Shown: piece by piece, positions 33,693 through 43,125 of the stretch
Position numbering within the stretch: position 1 is the stretch's first letter
Layout: each line of letters starts with the position of its first letter
Assembly (NCBI GenBank): GCA_016285075.1
Contig: JAEEQB010000003.1
Span: forward strand, 1-64,000
Length of the DNA: 64,000 nucleotides
Reading direction: 5' to 3'
From: Prevotella sp.
Lineage (GTDB): Bacteria; Bacteroidota; Bacteroidia; Bacteroidales; Bacteroidaceae
Program-made: the position numbers and the translations under genes
The notes under the pieces: model-generated
What the model was told of the DNA's origin: nothing
Databases searched by the model: none
The model's input: the letters and a program-made list of their open reading frames with translations, nothing else

Positions 33693-36179
33693 ATGAAAAG
33701 AAGTGTTTTTCTGATGGCATTCGCGCTGATGGCATTGGCTATGAGCGCTCAGCAACACAAATTATGGTACAGTCAGCCCGCTTCCCATTGGCTGGAAGCA
33801 CTGCCTATAGGCAACAGCGCCTTGGGGGCGATGGTCTATGGCGGTACCGACGTTGAGGAGATTCAGCTCAATGAGGAGACTTTCTGGAGTGGTCAGCCCC
33901 ACGACAACAATTCCAAGAAGTCGTTGGCCGTGCTGCCGGAGGTGCGCAGCCTGATCTTCCAGGGCAAGGAGGGGGAGGCCACCAAGCTCATCGACCAGAA
34001 TTTCGTACCAGGACCTCATGGCATGCGTTTCCTGCCCCTTGGCAGCATGAAGCTGCAGCTGGGTCATAAGGACGTCACCAACTATCGACGCGAGTTAAAC
34101 CTTGGCAATGCTCTTGCCACCACATCCTATCAATGCGGCGGGGCAAGGTATGAACGCTCGGTCTTTGCCTCACAGGCCGACAATGTGATCATTGTCCGAC
34201 TGACTTCCTCAAAGAAGGGTTCGCTGTCGTTCGACCTCCATTTCAGCACCCAGCTGCAGTCAAAGGTCTTTACCGTGTCTGAGCATGAAGGGATCAACGG
34301 TTCTGTCTATGAGTTGGCAGCCGTTGTCGAGGGCGTGGAGCAAGAAGGCATCAAGGCTGGTCTGAAAGCCGAGTGCCGCATGTTGCTGGAGGCTGACGGC
34401 AAGCTGCAGCGCGGGGTCGACAAGCTGAGTGTGGCCAGTGCCACCACCGCTACCATCTATGTCACCGCTGCCACCAATTTCGTGAACTATCACGACATCG
34501 GCGGCAATCCTGTGAAGAAGAACAACGAGACTCTGGCCAGCATTTATGGAAAACCTTACAAACAGCTGCTGAACGACCATCTCAAGAAGTATCAGGAACA
34601 ATACAACCGCGTACAGCTGGCACTGCCGAAGTCGGGCAATTCCTCGCTGGAAACCGACAAGCGTCTGGCAGCATTCGAGAAAGATGCAACCGACCTCGAC
34701 ATGGTGTCGCTGATGATGCAGTACGGACGTTACCTGCTCATCTCCTCGTCACAGCCGGGAGGACAGCCTGCCAACCTGCAGGGAGTATGGAACGACAAGA
34801 TGAACGCCCCATGGGACTCAAAATACACGATAAACATCAATGCCGAGATGAACTACTGGCCTGCTCTCATCGGCAATCTTGCCGAGACGCAGCAGCCGCT
34901 GTTCTCCATGATCCGTGATCTGAGTGAGACGGGTGCCAATACCGCCAAGACCATGTACGGCTGCCGCGGATGGGTGGCTCATCACAATACCGACCTATGG
35001 CGCATCGCGGGGCCTGTTGATGGAACGCCCTGGGGCATGTTCCCAACAGGCGGCTCATGGCTTACCACCCACATCTGGCAGCACTACCTGTTCACTGGCG
35101 ACAAGCAGTTCCTTGCCGACTACTATCCTGTGCTTAAGGGAGCAGCAGAATTCCTGCTGGACTATATGCAGGTGTATCCCGCCAAGGGCGAGGTGAAAGC
35201 TGCTGCCGGATGGCTGATGACGGTTCCTACCGTTTCGCCAGAGCACGGTCCACGCGGAAAGAACACCAATGTCACCGCTGGTTCTACGATGGACAACCAG
35301 ATAGTCTTCGACGTGCTGAGCCAGACGCTGCAGGCCGCCAAGGTGCTGGGCAAGGACAGCCTCTTTGCCGAGAACCTGAAGTTCCAGTTGTCAAACCTCC
35401 CACCCATGCAGATCGGACGTTACGGACAGCTGCAGGAGTGGCTCATCGATGCCGATGACCCCAAGGACGAGCATCGCCACATCTCTCATCTTTATGGGCT
35501 CTATCCCTCCAACCAGATATCCCCCTACAGTCATCCTGACCTGTTCACGGCTGCCGCCAACACGCTGAAGCAGCGTGGTGACATGGCTACAGGTTGGAGC
35601 CTGGGGTGGAAGACCAACTTCTGGGCTCGGATGCTTGACGGCAACCATGCTTTTCAGATTATCAAGAACATGCTGAATCTGCTTCCTGACGACAGGAAGA
35701 TGCGTGAGTATCCCAAAGGCCGTACCTATCCTAACCTGTTCGATGCCCATCCCCCATTCCAGATTGACGGCAACTTCGGCGTTTCGGCAGGCATATGCGA
35801 GATGCTCTTGCAAAGCCACGACGGAGCCGTACACCTGTTGCCCGCTCTCCCCGATGAGTGGAAGAACGGCGAGATGAAGGGTTTACAGGCACGTGGTGGC
35901 TTCACCGTCAATATCGCGTGGAAAGAGGGACGCCCCGTCAGCGCCTCTGTGCGTTCCAACATCGGCGGTACGCTGCGCCTGCGCTCCTACTGGCCGTTGA
36001 GCGGCAAGGGAGTGAAGGAAGCTTCCGGTTCCTGTCCTAATCCGCTCTTTGCCCCTGCTGACATTCAGCAGCCATTGCGCTCTGCTGAATTGAAGCAACT
36101 GGAACTGCTGCCCCTTAAGAGAAGCTATGAATACGATATAGATACGCAGGCTGGCGACATCATCACACTGAAATTCTAA
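33693..36179 (+). CDS. glycoside hydrolase family 95 (alpha-L-fucosidase or alpha-L-galactosidase)
   Basis: GH95 enzymes are inverting hydrolases that remove terminal alpha-1,2-linked L-fucose, or L-galactose, from glycans. The start at 33693 gives a signal peptide [19 protein letters not shown] and 828 residues; the frame is open for 17 codons more upstream, without family similarity. Seen motifs: [31 protein letters not shown] (the two catalytic-site asparagines), V-S-P-E-H-G (predicted acid glutamate) and [14 protein letters not shown]. With GH31 and GH43 next to it, action on fucosylated xyloglucan is likely; rhamnogalacturonan-II is another option. A paralogue lies at 52977. Confidence 0.93.
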   Translation: MKRSVFLMAFALMALAMSAQQHKLWYSQPASHWLEALPIGNSALGAMVYGGTDVEEIQLNEETFWSGQPHDNNSKKSLAVLPEVRSLIFQGKEGEATKLIDQNFVPGPHGMRFLPLGSMKLQLGHKDVTNYRRELNLGNALATTSYQCGGARYERSVFASQADNVIIVRLTSSKKGSLSFDLHFSTQLQSKVFTVSEHEGINGSVYELAAVVEGVEQEGIKAGLKAECRMLLEADGKLQRGVDKLSVASATTATIYVTAATNFVNYHDIGGNPVKKNNETLASIYGKPYKQLLNDHLKKYQEQYNRVQLALPKSGNSSLETDKRLAAFEKDATDLDMVSLMMQYGRYLLISSSQPGGQPANLQGVWNDKMNAPWDSKYTININAEMNYWPALIGNLAETQQPLFSMIRDLSETGANTAKTMYGCRGWVAHHNTDLWRIAGPVDGTPWGMFPTGGSWLTTHIWQHYLFTGDKQFLADYYPVLKGAAEFLLDYMQVYPAKGEVKAAAGWLMTVPTVSPEHGPRGKNTNVTAGSTMDNQIVFDVLSQTLQAAKVLGKDSLFAENLKFQLSNLPPMQIGRYGQLQEWLIDADDPKDEHRHISHLYGLYPSNQISPYSHPDLFTAAANTLKQRGDMATGWSLGWKTNFWARMLDGNHAFQIIKNMLNLLPDDRKMREYPKGRTYPNLFDAHPPFQIDGNFGVSAGICEMLLQSHDGAVHLLPALPDEWKNGEMKGLQARGGFTVNIAWKEGRPVSASVRSNIGGTLRLRSYWPLSGKGVKEASGSCPNPLFAPADIQQPLRSAELKQLELLPLKRSYEYDIDTQAGDIITLKF

Positions 36180-36195
36180 AAAACACGTAGAAGAT

Positions 36196-38529
36196 ATGAG
36201 AAAGTTATTATTTGCAGGAGCCTGGCTGACAGCCTGTCTGACAGCAGTGGCACAGGAGAACGTGAAGATAGAGTTCTTCACCCCAAGTATTGTACACGTT
36301 GTAAAGGGAACGCCTACCAAAACTTTTGTGGTGACTGCCAAGCCCGATGACGTAACCGTGAAACAGAACGGGAAGACCTGGCAGAGCAGAGAACTCACTG
36401 TAAAGCAAGACGCTCAGGGTAATCTGACCTTCCTAACGTCGAAGGGCAAGGTGCTGCTGAGAGAGAAAAGCTGTGATGTCGGCGGTGCTCGCCAAACTTT
36501 CATACTTGACAAGGACGAGGCCGTCTATGGCCTTGGCACCATTCAGAACGGCAAGATGAACCGTCGCGGCGAGAAGAAGCGCATGGAGCAGTCGAACCTC
36601 GAGGACTTCCAGAACGTGCTCCAGAGCATCAAAGGCTGGGGACTCTATTGGGAGAACTACTCACCCACACTCTTTGAGGACAATGCCCAGGGAATGACCT
36701 TCGATGCTGAAGCCGGTGAGGGCATTGACTACTACTTCATGTACGGCGGTAGTACCGATGGCGTCATTGCACAGATGCGTCACCTCTCGGGCGACGTACC
36801 GATGTTTCCTATGTGGACTTTCGGCTATTGGCAATCAAAAGAGCGCTACAAGACTGCCCGTGAGACAGAATCCATTGTCGACAAGTACCGCCAGCTGCAG
36901 GTTCCGCTCGATGGTATCATCCAAGACTGGCAGTACTGGGGAAGTAATTACCTGTGGAATGCTATGGATTTCCTGGCAGAGGATTTCAGCAACGGCAAGC
37001 AAATGATTCAGAACGTCCATCAGAAGCACGCCCACTTCATGATCAGCATCTGGGCAAGCTTCGGACCGCAGACACAGCAGTTCCGTGACCTCAACGAGAA
37101 GGGACTCCTGCTGCCCATTGAGACATGGCCGCAGAGTGGTATTTCCCACATCTGGCCTCCCAACATGAAATACCCTTCTGGCGTGAAGGTCTATGATGCC
37201 TTCAGTCCTGTAGCACGCGACATCTACTGGAAATACCTGAAGACGCTCTATGATTACGGGACCGATGCTTGGTGGATGGATTCTACCGACCCCGACTTCT
37301 TCAACCCGAAGGAGAGCGACTATGCTCATCCAGTCACAGGCGGCACATGGCGCTCGCTGCGCAATGCCTTCCCCCTGGAAACCGTACGGGGTATCTATCA
37401 GTCACAACGAAAGGACGACAAGGGCAAGCGTATCTTCATCATGACCCGCTCTTCCTTTGCCGGACAGCAGCACTACGGGTCTAACATGTGGAGCGGCGAT
37501 GTCAACTCGTCGTGGGACATGCTGCGCAAGCAGGTGCCTGCAGGACTGAGCTTCTCGCTCACGGGTAATCCCAATTTCAATACCGACATAGGCGGTTTCT
37601 TCTGTGGCTCTTACAACACTAGGGGCGGCGGTTCTGCTCCCAAGAACCCGCAGTTCCAAGAACTCTACGTGCGTTGGATGCAATACGGTCTGTTCTGTCC
37701 CGTCTTCCGTAGCCATGGTGCAGATGCTCCACGCGAAATATGGCAATTCGGCGAGAAGGGCCAGCCCGTCTACGACATTATCGAGAAAATGATACGCCTG
37801 CGCTATCGATTTATACCTTATCTATATAGTACTGCGTGGCAGGTGACCTCCAACAACGACAGCTATATGCGTCCGTTGTTTGCCGACTTCGCCAATGACA
37901 AGAAGGTGTGGAATATGACCGACGAGTTCCTCTTCGGCCACAGCATCCTGGCAGCACCCATCGTCGACCCGCAGTACACAGAGGAAAAGATTATCCGTAC
38001 CAATGAGATGACGGGATGGAACCGCCAGAATGTCAAGGAAGACAGTCAGCAAAACGGTCAGGATCTCTCGTTCACTGGCGTCAGGCAAACCACAAAGTAT
38101 CTGCCTAAAGGTACCGATTGGTACTATTTCTGGACAGGACAGCGCTACAAGGGCGGTCAGAATGTCACCCTTTCTACCACCCTGCAAGACGTGCCAATGT
38201 TTGTCCGTGCAGGTAGCATCCTGCCCCTTGGCCCAGAGATGCAGTATGTAGGTGAGAAAGCCTGGGACAACCTCGAACTGCGTGTGTACCCAGGTGCGAA
38301 CGGTACTTTCACCCTCTACGAGGACGAAGGCGACAACTACAACTACGAGAAGGGCGTCTACAGCACCATCACCATCAAGTGGAACGACAAGGGCCGCTCT
38401 CTGACCATTGGCAAGCGCCAAGGTGAATATCCTGGTATGCTGAAGAGCCGCCAGTTCACCATCGTCCTGCCCGACGGCGCCACACAAACCATTACCTATG
38501 ACGGAACAGAGAAAATCATCAACCTTTAA
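36196..38529 (+). CDS. glycoside hydrolase family 31 (alpha-xylosidase type)
   Basis: A secreted 777-residue protein with a 19-residue signal peptide (A-C-L-T-A-V-A-Q). GH31 motifs are clear: the predicted nucleophile Asp362 in W-W-M-D-S-T-D and the predicted acid/base Asp435 in M-W-S-G-D-V-N-S-S-W, then N-F-N-T-D-I-G-G-F. The region L-D-G-I-I-Q-D-W-Q-Y-W-G is of the kind seen in GH31 alpha-xylosidases and related enzymes. The beta-sandwich C-terminus ends in a typical P-D-G-A-T-Q-T-I-T-Y strand. Its position between GH95 and GH43 supports removal of alpha-xylose from xyloglucan side chains. The gene is 16 bp after GH95. Confidence 0.92.
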   Translation: MRKLLFAGAWLTACLTAVAQENVKIEFFTPSIVHVVKGTPTKTFVVTAKPDDVTVKQNGKTWQSRELTVKQDAQGNLTFLTSKGKVLLREKSCDVGGARQTFILDKDEAVYGLGTIQNGKMNRRGEKKRMEQSNLEDFQNVLQSIKGWGLYWENYSPTLFEDNAQGMTFDAEAGEGIDYYFMYGGSTDGVIAQMRHLSGDVPMFPMWTFGYWQSKERYKTARETESIVDKYRQLQVPLDGIIQDWQYWGSNYLWNAMDFLAEDFSNGKQMIQNVHQKHAHFMISIWASFGPQTQQFRDLNEKGLLLPIETWPQSGISHIWPPNMKYPSGVKVYDAFSPVARDIYWKYLKTLYDYGTDAWWMDSTDPDFFNPKESDYAHPVTGGTWRSLRNAFPLETVRGIYQSQRKDDKGKRIFIMTRSSFAGQQHYGSNMWSGDVNSSWDMLRKQVPAGLSFSLTGNPNFNTDIGGFFCGSYNTRGGGSAPKNPQFQELYVRWMQYGLFCPVFRSHGADAPREIWQFGEKGQPVYDIIEKMIRLRYRFIPYLYSTAWQVTSNNDSYMRPLFADFANDKKVWNMTDEFLFGHSILAAPIVDPQYTEEKIIRTNEMTGWNRQNVKEDSQQNGQDLSFTGVRQTTKYLPKGTDWYYFWTGQRYKGGQNVTLSTTLQDVPMFVRAGSILPLGPEMQYVGEKAWDNLELRVYPGANGTFTLYEDEGDNYNYEKGVYSTITIKWNDKGRSLTIGKRQGEYPGMLKSRQFTIVLPDGATQTITYDGTEKIINL

Positions 38530-38555
38530 GATTTCATCGAAGATAAAGAGAAGTT

Positions 38556-40229
38556 ATGAAGAAGATTGTTTTAGCATTAAGCATTTTAGCGTTTAGCGTT
38601 AGCGCATGGGCCGATGATTACCAGACTCTCAAGACGGAGCCCATCAAGAATCCCATGCTGTGGGCTGACGTGCCCGACCCCGACGTTATCCGTGTGGGCG
38701 ACACCTTCTATTTGGTCAGTACCACCATGCATCTCATGCCAGGCGCTCCCGTCATGGCATCAAAAGACCTGAAAAACTGGAAGACCGTAGGCTATATCTT
38801 CAACCGTCTGACAGATTCGCCGAAATACGACCTCTCCTTCTCACTGCCGCTTGACAAGCAGGAGGGACAGAAGAACGTGGGCACTGTCTACGGACGTGGA
38901 CAGTGGGCGACTTCGCTGAAATACCATAGCGGCAGGTTCTGGGCGCTTCTGGCTCCCAACGAGGTAGGCTCAATGGGTGATACCTATATCTTTACTGCCG
39001 AAAAGGCCGAAGGTCCGTGGACCATCCACTCACGTCTGCGCCATTTCCACGATGCCACGCTGTTCTTCGATGACGATGGCACACCTTACGTATTCTTTGG
39101 CACCGGTGAGATGTGCCAGCTGTCGCGCGACCTGAAGAGCGTGGTCGAGGGAAGCTTGCGTCACTACTTCCAGCGCGAGGAGGACGAGCGCGGACTGCTG
39201 GAGGGCACACGTGTCATCAAGCACAACGGCTATTACTATGCCTTGCTCATCTCGCATGTCTATGCACCCGGACGCCATCGTCGTGAGGTGTGCTACCGCA
39301 CGAAGGATCTGAAAGGGAAATGGGAGAAGCAGGTCATGCTGGAGAGCGACTTCGGCGGGTTCTCCTATTTGGCACAAGGTACCATTGTCGACACCGAGGA
39401 CGGTGACTGGTATGGTATTATGTTCCAGGATCGTGGAGGCGTAGGACGAGTGCTGACACTGTCGCCTTGTCGTTGGATTGACGGCTGGCCTATGCTGGGC
39501 GATGAGAACGGAAAGGTGCCTGCAGTGATGCGTCCCTACAAAAGCGGTCAGCCCGAGACCAGCATCGTATGTTCCGATGACTTCTCCTCATCAGAACTCG
39601 GTTTGCACTGGCAGTGGAACCACAACCCCGTTGACAACGCCTGGAGCCTCGCGGAACGTCCGGGATTCCTCCGTCTGAAAACAAGTCGTGTAGTTCCCAA
39701 TCTCTACTTGGCTCCCAACACCCTGACACAGCGCATGGAAGGACCTACGTGCAGCGGTATCATCTGCATGGACTTCTCTCACATGAAGGACGGCGACTGT
39801 GCCGGTTTCTCAGCCTTCAACGGAGACTCCGGCGTGCTTACCCTGAAGAAGGTTGGCAAGGCTGTTTCACTTGAGATGAGCGAACAGAATGTCTCACTCA
39901 CCAATCGCGAGAAGGCTGTCAGCAAGGTCGATGAGAAGGTGGTCAAGAGCATCGCACTCAGCAAGCTCTTTCCCAAGGCCAAGCAGATATGGCTACGCAT
40001 TGACGGTGACTTCCGCCCCGGACAGCGTGGAGGTAATGATGCTGCCAATTTCTTCTTCAGTGTAGATGGAGAGAAATGGGAACAGATAGGCACAGAGAAC
40101 TACCGCATGATTTTCGACTACCGCCGTTTCTTCATGGGCAGTAAGTTCGCTATCTTCAACTACGCAACAAAGAAAGCAGGGGGATATGTCGATATCGATG
40201 CCTTCAACTACCAGCGCAACGACCAGTAA
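38556..40229 (+). CDS. glycoside hydrolase family 43 (beta-xylosidase/arabinofuranosidase type)
   Basis: A 557-residue exported protein with signal peptide (V-L-A-L-S-I-L-A-F-S-V-S-A-W-A). The five-bladed propeller begins with W-A-D-V-P-D-P-D-V-I-R-V-G-D-T-F-Y, whose aspartates (41 and 43) include the predicted base. The acid glutamate is in the L-L-E-G-T-R-V region. The C-terminal about 200 residues form the beta-sandwich found after many GH43 xylosidases (D-D-F-S-S-S-E-L-G-L-H-W-Q-W-N-H-N-P). Substrates in the family include xylose and arabinose side chains. Last gene of the plus set; its stop is one base from the stop of the converging methyltransferase gene. Confidence 0.92.
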   Translation: MKKIVLALSILAFSVSAWADDYQTLKTEPIKNPMLWADVPDPDVIRVGDTFYLVSTTMHLMPGAPVMASKDLKNWKTVGYIFNRLTDSPKYDLSFSLPLDKQEGQKNVGTVYGRGQWATSLKYHSGRFWALLAPNEVGSMGDTYIFTAEKAEGPWTIHSRLRHFHDATLFFDDDGTPYVFFGTGEMCQLSRDLKSVVEGSLRHYFQREEDERGLLEGTRVIKHNGYYYALLISHVYAPGRHRREVCYRTKDLKGKWEKQVMLESDFGGFSYLAQGTIVDTEDGDWYGIMFQDRGGVGRVLTLSPCRWIDGWPMLGDENGKVPAVMRPYKSGQPETSIVCSDDFSSSELGLHWQWNHNPVDNAWSLAERPGFLRLKTSRVVPNLYLAPNTLTQRMEGPTCSGIICMDFSHMKDGDCAGFSAFNGDSGVLTLKKVGKAVSLEMSEQNVSLTNREKAVSKVDEKVVKSIALSKLFPKAKQIWLRIDGDFRPGQRGGNDAANFFFSVDGEKWEQIGTENYRMIFDYRRFFMGSKFAIFNYATKKAGGYVDIDAFNYQRNDQ

Positions 40230-40230
40230 C

Positions 40231-43122
40231 TCAAGTTATCGACTTCACCTTTAAGAGCTGCTTGGCCACTGCGACGGCAGAATTGGCATTGTCGCTATAG
40301 CCGTCGGCACCAATCTCATCGGCAAAGCCCTGCGTGACAGGAGCTCCGCCCACCATCACCTTCACCTGGTGACGAATACCGGCATCCTCAAGTGCCTGAA
40401 TGACTTCCTTCATATAACCCATCGTGGTAGTAAGGAGTGCCGACATGCAGAGGATGTCGGGTTTGTTTTGCCTGATGGCTTCTATGAACTTATCGGCAGA
40501 CACGTCTATCCCGATGTTCACCACCTCGAAGCCACACCCTTCGAGCATCGAAGCCACGAGGTTCTTGCCGATATCGTGCAAGTCGCCCTTCACAGTACCT
40601 ATCACCACCTTGCCTAACGACGTGGAAGCAGTGCCGGCAAGCAGGGGCTTCAGCAGTTCAAGGGCGGCTTTCATGGCACGGCCTGCCATTAGCAGCTGAG
40701 GCACAAAGGCTTTTCCGTCCTGGAACTGGCGTCCTACTTCTCCCATGGCACGGACCATCTGCCCGTTGATCAGATCCTGCGGCGCTATACCGTTGGCAAT
40801 GCCCTCCTTCGTGGTTGCGACAGCTTCATCGCTCTTTCCATCGACAATGGCCTGGAAGAGACGTTCCGCAGGATTGATGGGACTGGCAGAAGGGCTTATG
40901 GCACTGGCGGCATGTTTTTTTTCAGGATAAGGTACGGTTACGCCTGTAGTGTCATGGAAGACAGGAACCACCCCTTGACTCTCTTGGGGATTCAGCGGCG
41001 AGAGGAACAGCCCTGTGACAGGCTCAATGGCTTTTGCCATCATCCGGATATGAGCATCGGTAGTACCGCAACATCCGCCAAGGATATTCAGATGGTGGTT
41101 CTCGAGAAGTGGCCAGAGGTCTGCCACCAGGCTTTCAGGTGATTTGTGATATCGTCCATTGGCATCGGGCAGACCTGCATTAGGATAGAGACTCAGTCTC
41201 AAACCCGATGAAGCCAATTGGTACAGAAGCGGCATCATCTGAGGCACATCCGTCACACAGTTGATACCGACGGAATAGGGCCGGGCTTTCAAGGAAGAGA
41301 GTTGTTCTATGAACTCCGTGATGCTCTGTCCCAGCATATTGTGGCCGTCGGGAGTGGAAACAGAGAAACTGAGCATTACGGGTAACGAGGGAGCAACCTC
41401 ATTGGCAGCCTCAAGGGCAATCTCGGCATTGTGAATGTCGAAGATGGTCTCGATAAGCAGGATATCCACGCCCGCATCGGCCAACGCCTGAATCTGTTCC
41501 TTGTAGGCCTCGTGGAGCAATTGCTCATCGAGCGGCTCTCCGCTGGTGGCCACGGAGGTGGTACGACTGGTAGGACCAATGCTCCCTGCCACGAAACGGG
41601 GCTTCTCAGGATTCCTGGCAGTATAGTCATCGGCACACTCGCGGGCCAGACGCGCTGCAGCGAGATTGATATCGCGGCAATAATCAGCAAGACCGTAATC
41701 TCCCATGGAAATGCGTTGGGCATTGAAAGTGTTGGTTTCGATGATGTCTGAACCAGCCTCAAGATATTTGCGATGGATAGTGCGGATGATGAACGGCGCA
41801 GTGAGCGAGAGCACATCGTTGCAGCCCTTCAGCGCGGAAGGATGTTGGGCAAACTGACAACCGCGATAGTCCTCTTCGCGCAGACAGTACTGCTGGATCA
41901 TCGTGCCCATAGCACCATCGAGCAGGAGGACGCGGTGGGTGGGGAAAGCAGGAGTGGCAAGGGGTGCAGAATGTTCCACCCTTCGGATGATTTCTTCTAC
42001 CTCACGGTCTGCTTCGTCCTTGATATCTGCTGGATGCAGGTTGCGGGCTGTCTGGAAATCATCCACGATCTTCATGGCCTGCTCTACCTCATGCTCGTTG
42101 TGGAAGTCCATTTCTATATGCACACCATCGCCACCGATGGAATCCAGCAGGGGACGCAACTCGTCAAGTGTCACCCAGCACGCCATGACGCTCTTGCCAC
42201 CAGCGAGGATCTTCCTGTAGAGGTCATACCATTTGGACGAACCTCCCTGAGGCTCTCCCACGCCGGGTGTCCATTGGACGGCATTCAGCTCTTTTATCTC
42301 GAGCAAGGCATCGAGATGGTGCATAGCTCCCACGCCGTCGAGATGGTAGAGGGTATAGTCTATCTTCTGGCACTGCTCACGGATGAACGGTTGGACAAAG
42401 CGGCGATAGTCGTCTACACTGATCATTGTGGAGATGTCGCTCTGCAGCTTCGACATCTTGCCCGGTGCCCACGATGAGAAATAACAGAAAGCCATCTCAT
42501 CGCCTTCACGTATGATGTCATAAAGCTCGTTGAACACATGGAAGTAGATATCGTTGATCTGCTGCATCTGATGCTCCAAGACCTCTGGCTGCATCACGGT
42601 ATCAAGCAGCACCTTGTCAGTGCCTTTGATAGCCGCAAGGACATCGAGACCCTCCATCAGATCGGGCATTCCCACATAATAATGGCCCTGGGCTTTCCGC
42701 TTACAGGCCTGCAGCAGTTGTTTGTGTAGCTGATAATTGGGATGGTTGGGTTCGAACACAATATCATCTGTATAGTGGGGGTCAGGATGAATCCAGATGG
42801 TATCCTCGCCACCCTCGAACACTCCGCCCAGAATAGCTGCCAGTGATCCAGGGCCCAGCTGTGTATTGGCCACAGGCAACATATCGGCCATCAGGCAGGA
42901 GTGTGCCACATACCAGTCTAGATACTCAGCACGCCACTCAGGGTCGAACCATCTTTGGTTCAGGTCTTGATAGGGTTTGGGCGCAGGAATGTCTGCATGG
43001 GGCTTTACACCTTCCTGGAAGTGTTCCCACATATTCAAGATGATTCCCTTGTGGTTCCACCAGTCTATATATCGTTTCTTGGTCTCTTCAAGATTCGGTT
43101 TCCAAGTATTCATCTTCTTCAT
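40231..43122 (-). CDS. three-domain corrinoid methyltransferase fusion: URO-D + homocysteine S-methyltransferase + B12-binding
   Basis: One uninterrupted 963-residue chain. Residues 1-about 355 look like a uroporphyrinogen-decarboxylase-fold methyltransferase (D-W-W-N-H-K-G at start, L-Y-H-L-D-G-V-G-A near 258-266), the fold of MtaA/MtbA and CmuA. Residues about 396-700 are a MetH-type homocysteine methyltransferase (L-L-D-G-A-M-G-T-M-I) with all three zinc cysteines: Cys622 (G-I-N-C) and Cys684-Cys685 (G-G-C-C-G-T). A Ser/Pro-rich linker leads to a B12 cap domain (about 752-835) and a Rossmann B12 domain with D-L-H-D-I-G (Asp847, His849, Gly852) and V-G-G-A-P. The folate and AdoMet-activation domains of MetH are absent. 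I infer methyl transfer from an unknown donor through cobalamin to homocysteine. It is 3 bp after the FGGY kinase and last in that operon. The URO-D part lacks the H-x-C zinc motif of MtaA. Confidence 0.85.
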   Translation of the reverse strand: MKKMNTWKPNLEETKKRYIDWWNHKGIILNMWEHFQEGVKPHADIPAPKPYQDLNQRWFDPEWRAEYLDWYVAHSCLMADMLPVANTQLGPGSLAAILGGVFEGGEDTIWIHPDPHYTDDIVFEPNHPNYQLHKQLLQACKRKAQGHYYVGMPDLMEGLDVLAAIKGTDKVLLDTVMQPEVLEHQMQQINDIYFHVFNELYDIIREGDEMAFCYFSSWAPGKMSKLQSDISTMISVDDYRRFVQPFIREQCQKIDYTLYHLDGVGAMHHLDALLEIKELNAVQWTPGVGEPQGGSSKWYDLYRKILAGGKSVMACWVTLDELRPLLDSIGGDGVHIEMDFHNEHEVEQAMKIVDDFQTARNLHPADIKDEADREVEEIIRRVEHSAPLATPAFPTHRVLLLDGAMGTMIQQYCLREEDYRGCQFAQHPSALKGCNDVLSLTAPFIIRTIHRKYLEAGSDIIETNTFNAQRISMGDYGLADYCRDINLAAARLARECADDYTARNPEKPRFVAGSIGPTSRTTSVATSGEPLDEQLLHEAYKEQIQALADAGVDILLIETIFDIHNAEIALEAANEVAPSLPVMLSFSVSTPDGHNMLGQSITEFIEQLSSLKARPYSVGINCVTDVPQMMPLLYQLASSGLRLSLYPNAGLPDANGRYHKSPESLVADLWPLLENHHLNILGGCCGTTDAHIRMMAKAIEPVTGLFLSPLNPQESQGVVPVFHDTTGVTVPYPEKKHAASAISPSASPINPAERLFQAIVDGKSDEAVATTKEGIANGIAPQDLINGQMVRAMGEVGRQFQDGKAFVPQLLMAGRAMKAALELLKPLLAGTASTSLGKVVIGTVKGDLHDIGKNLVASMLEGCGFEVVNIGIDVSADKFIEAIRQNKPDILCMSALLTTTMGYMKEVIQALEDAGIRHQVKVMVGGAPVTQGFADEIGADGYSDNANSAVAVAKQLLKVKSIT

Positions 43123-43125
43123 GAA

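Noticed and set aside
40231..43122. ordinary cobalamin-dependent methionine synthase (MetH)
   Set aside because: The folate-binding and AdoMet-activation domains are missing and a URO-D-type domain occupies the N-terminus.
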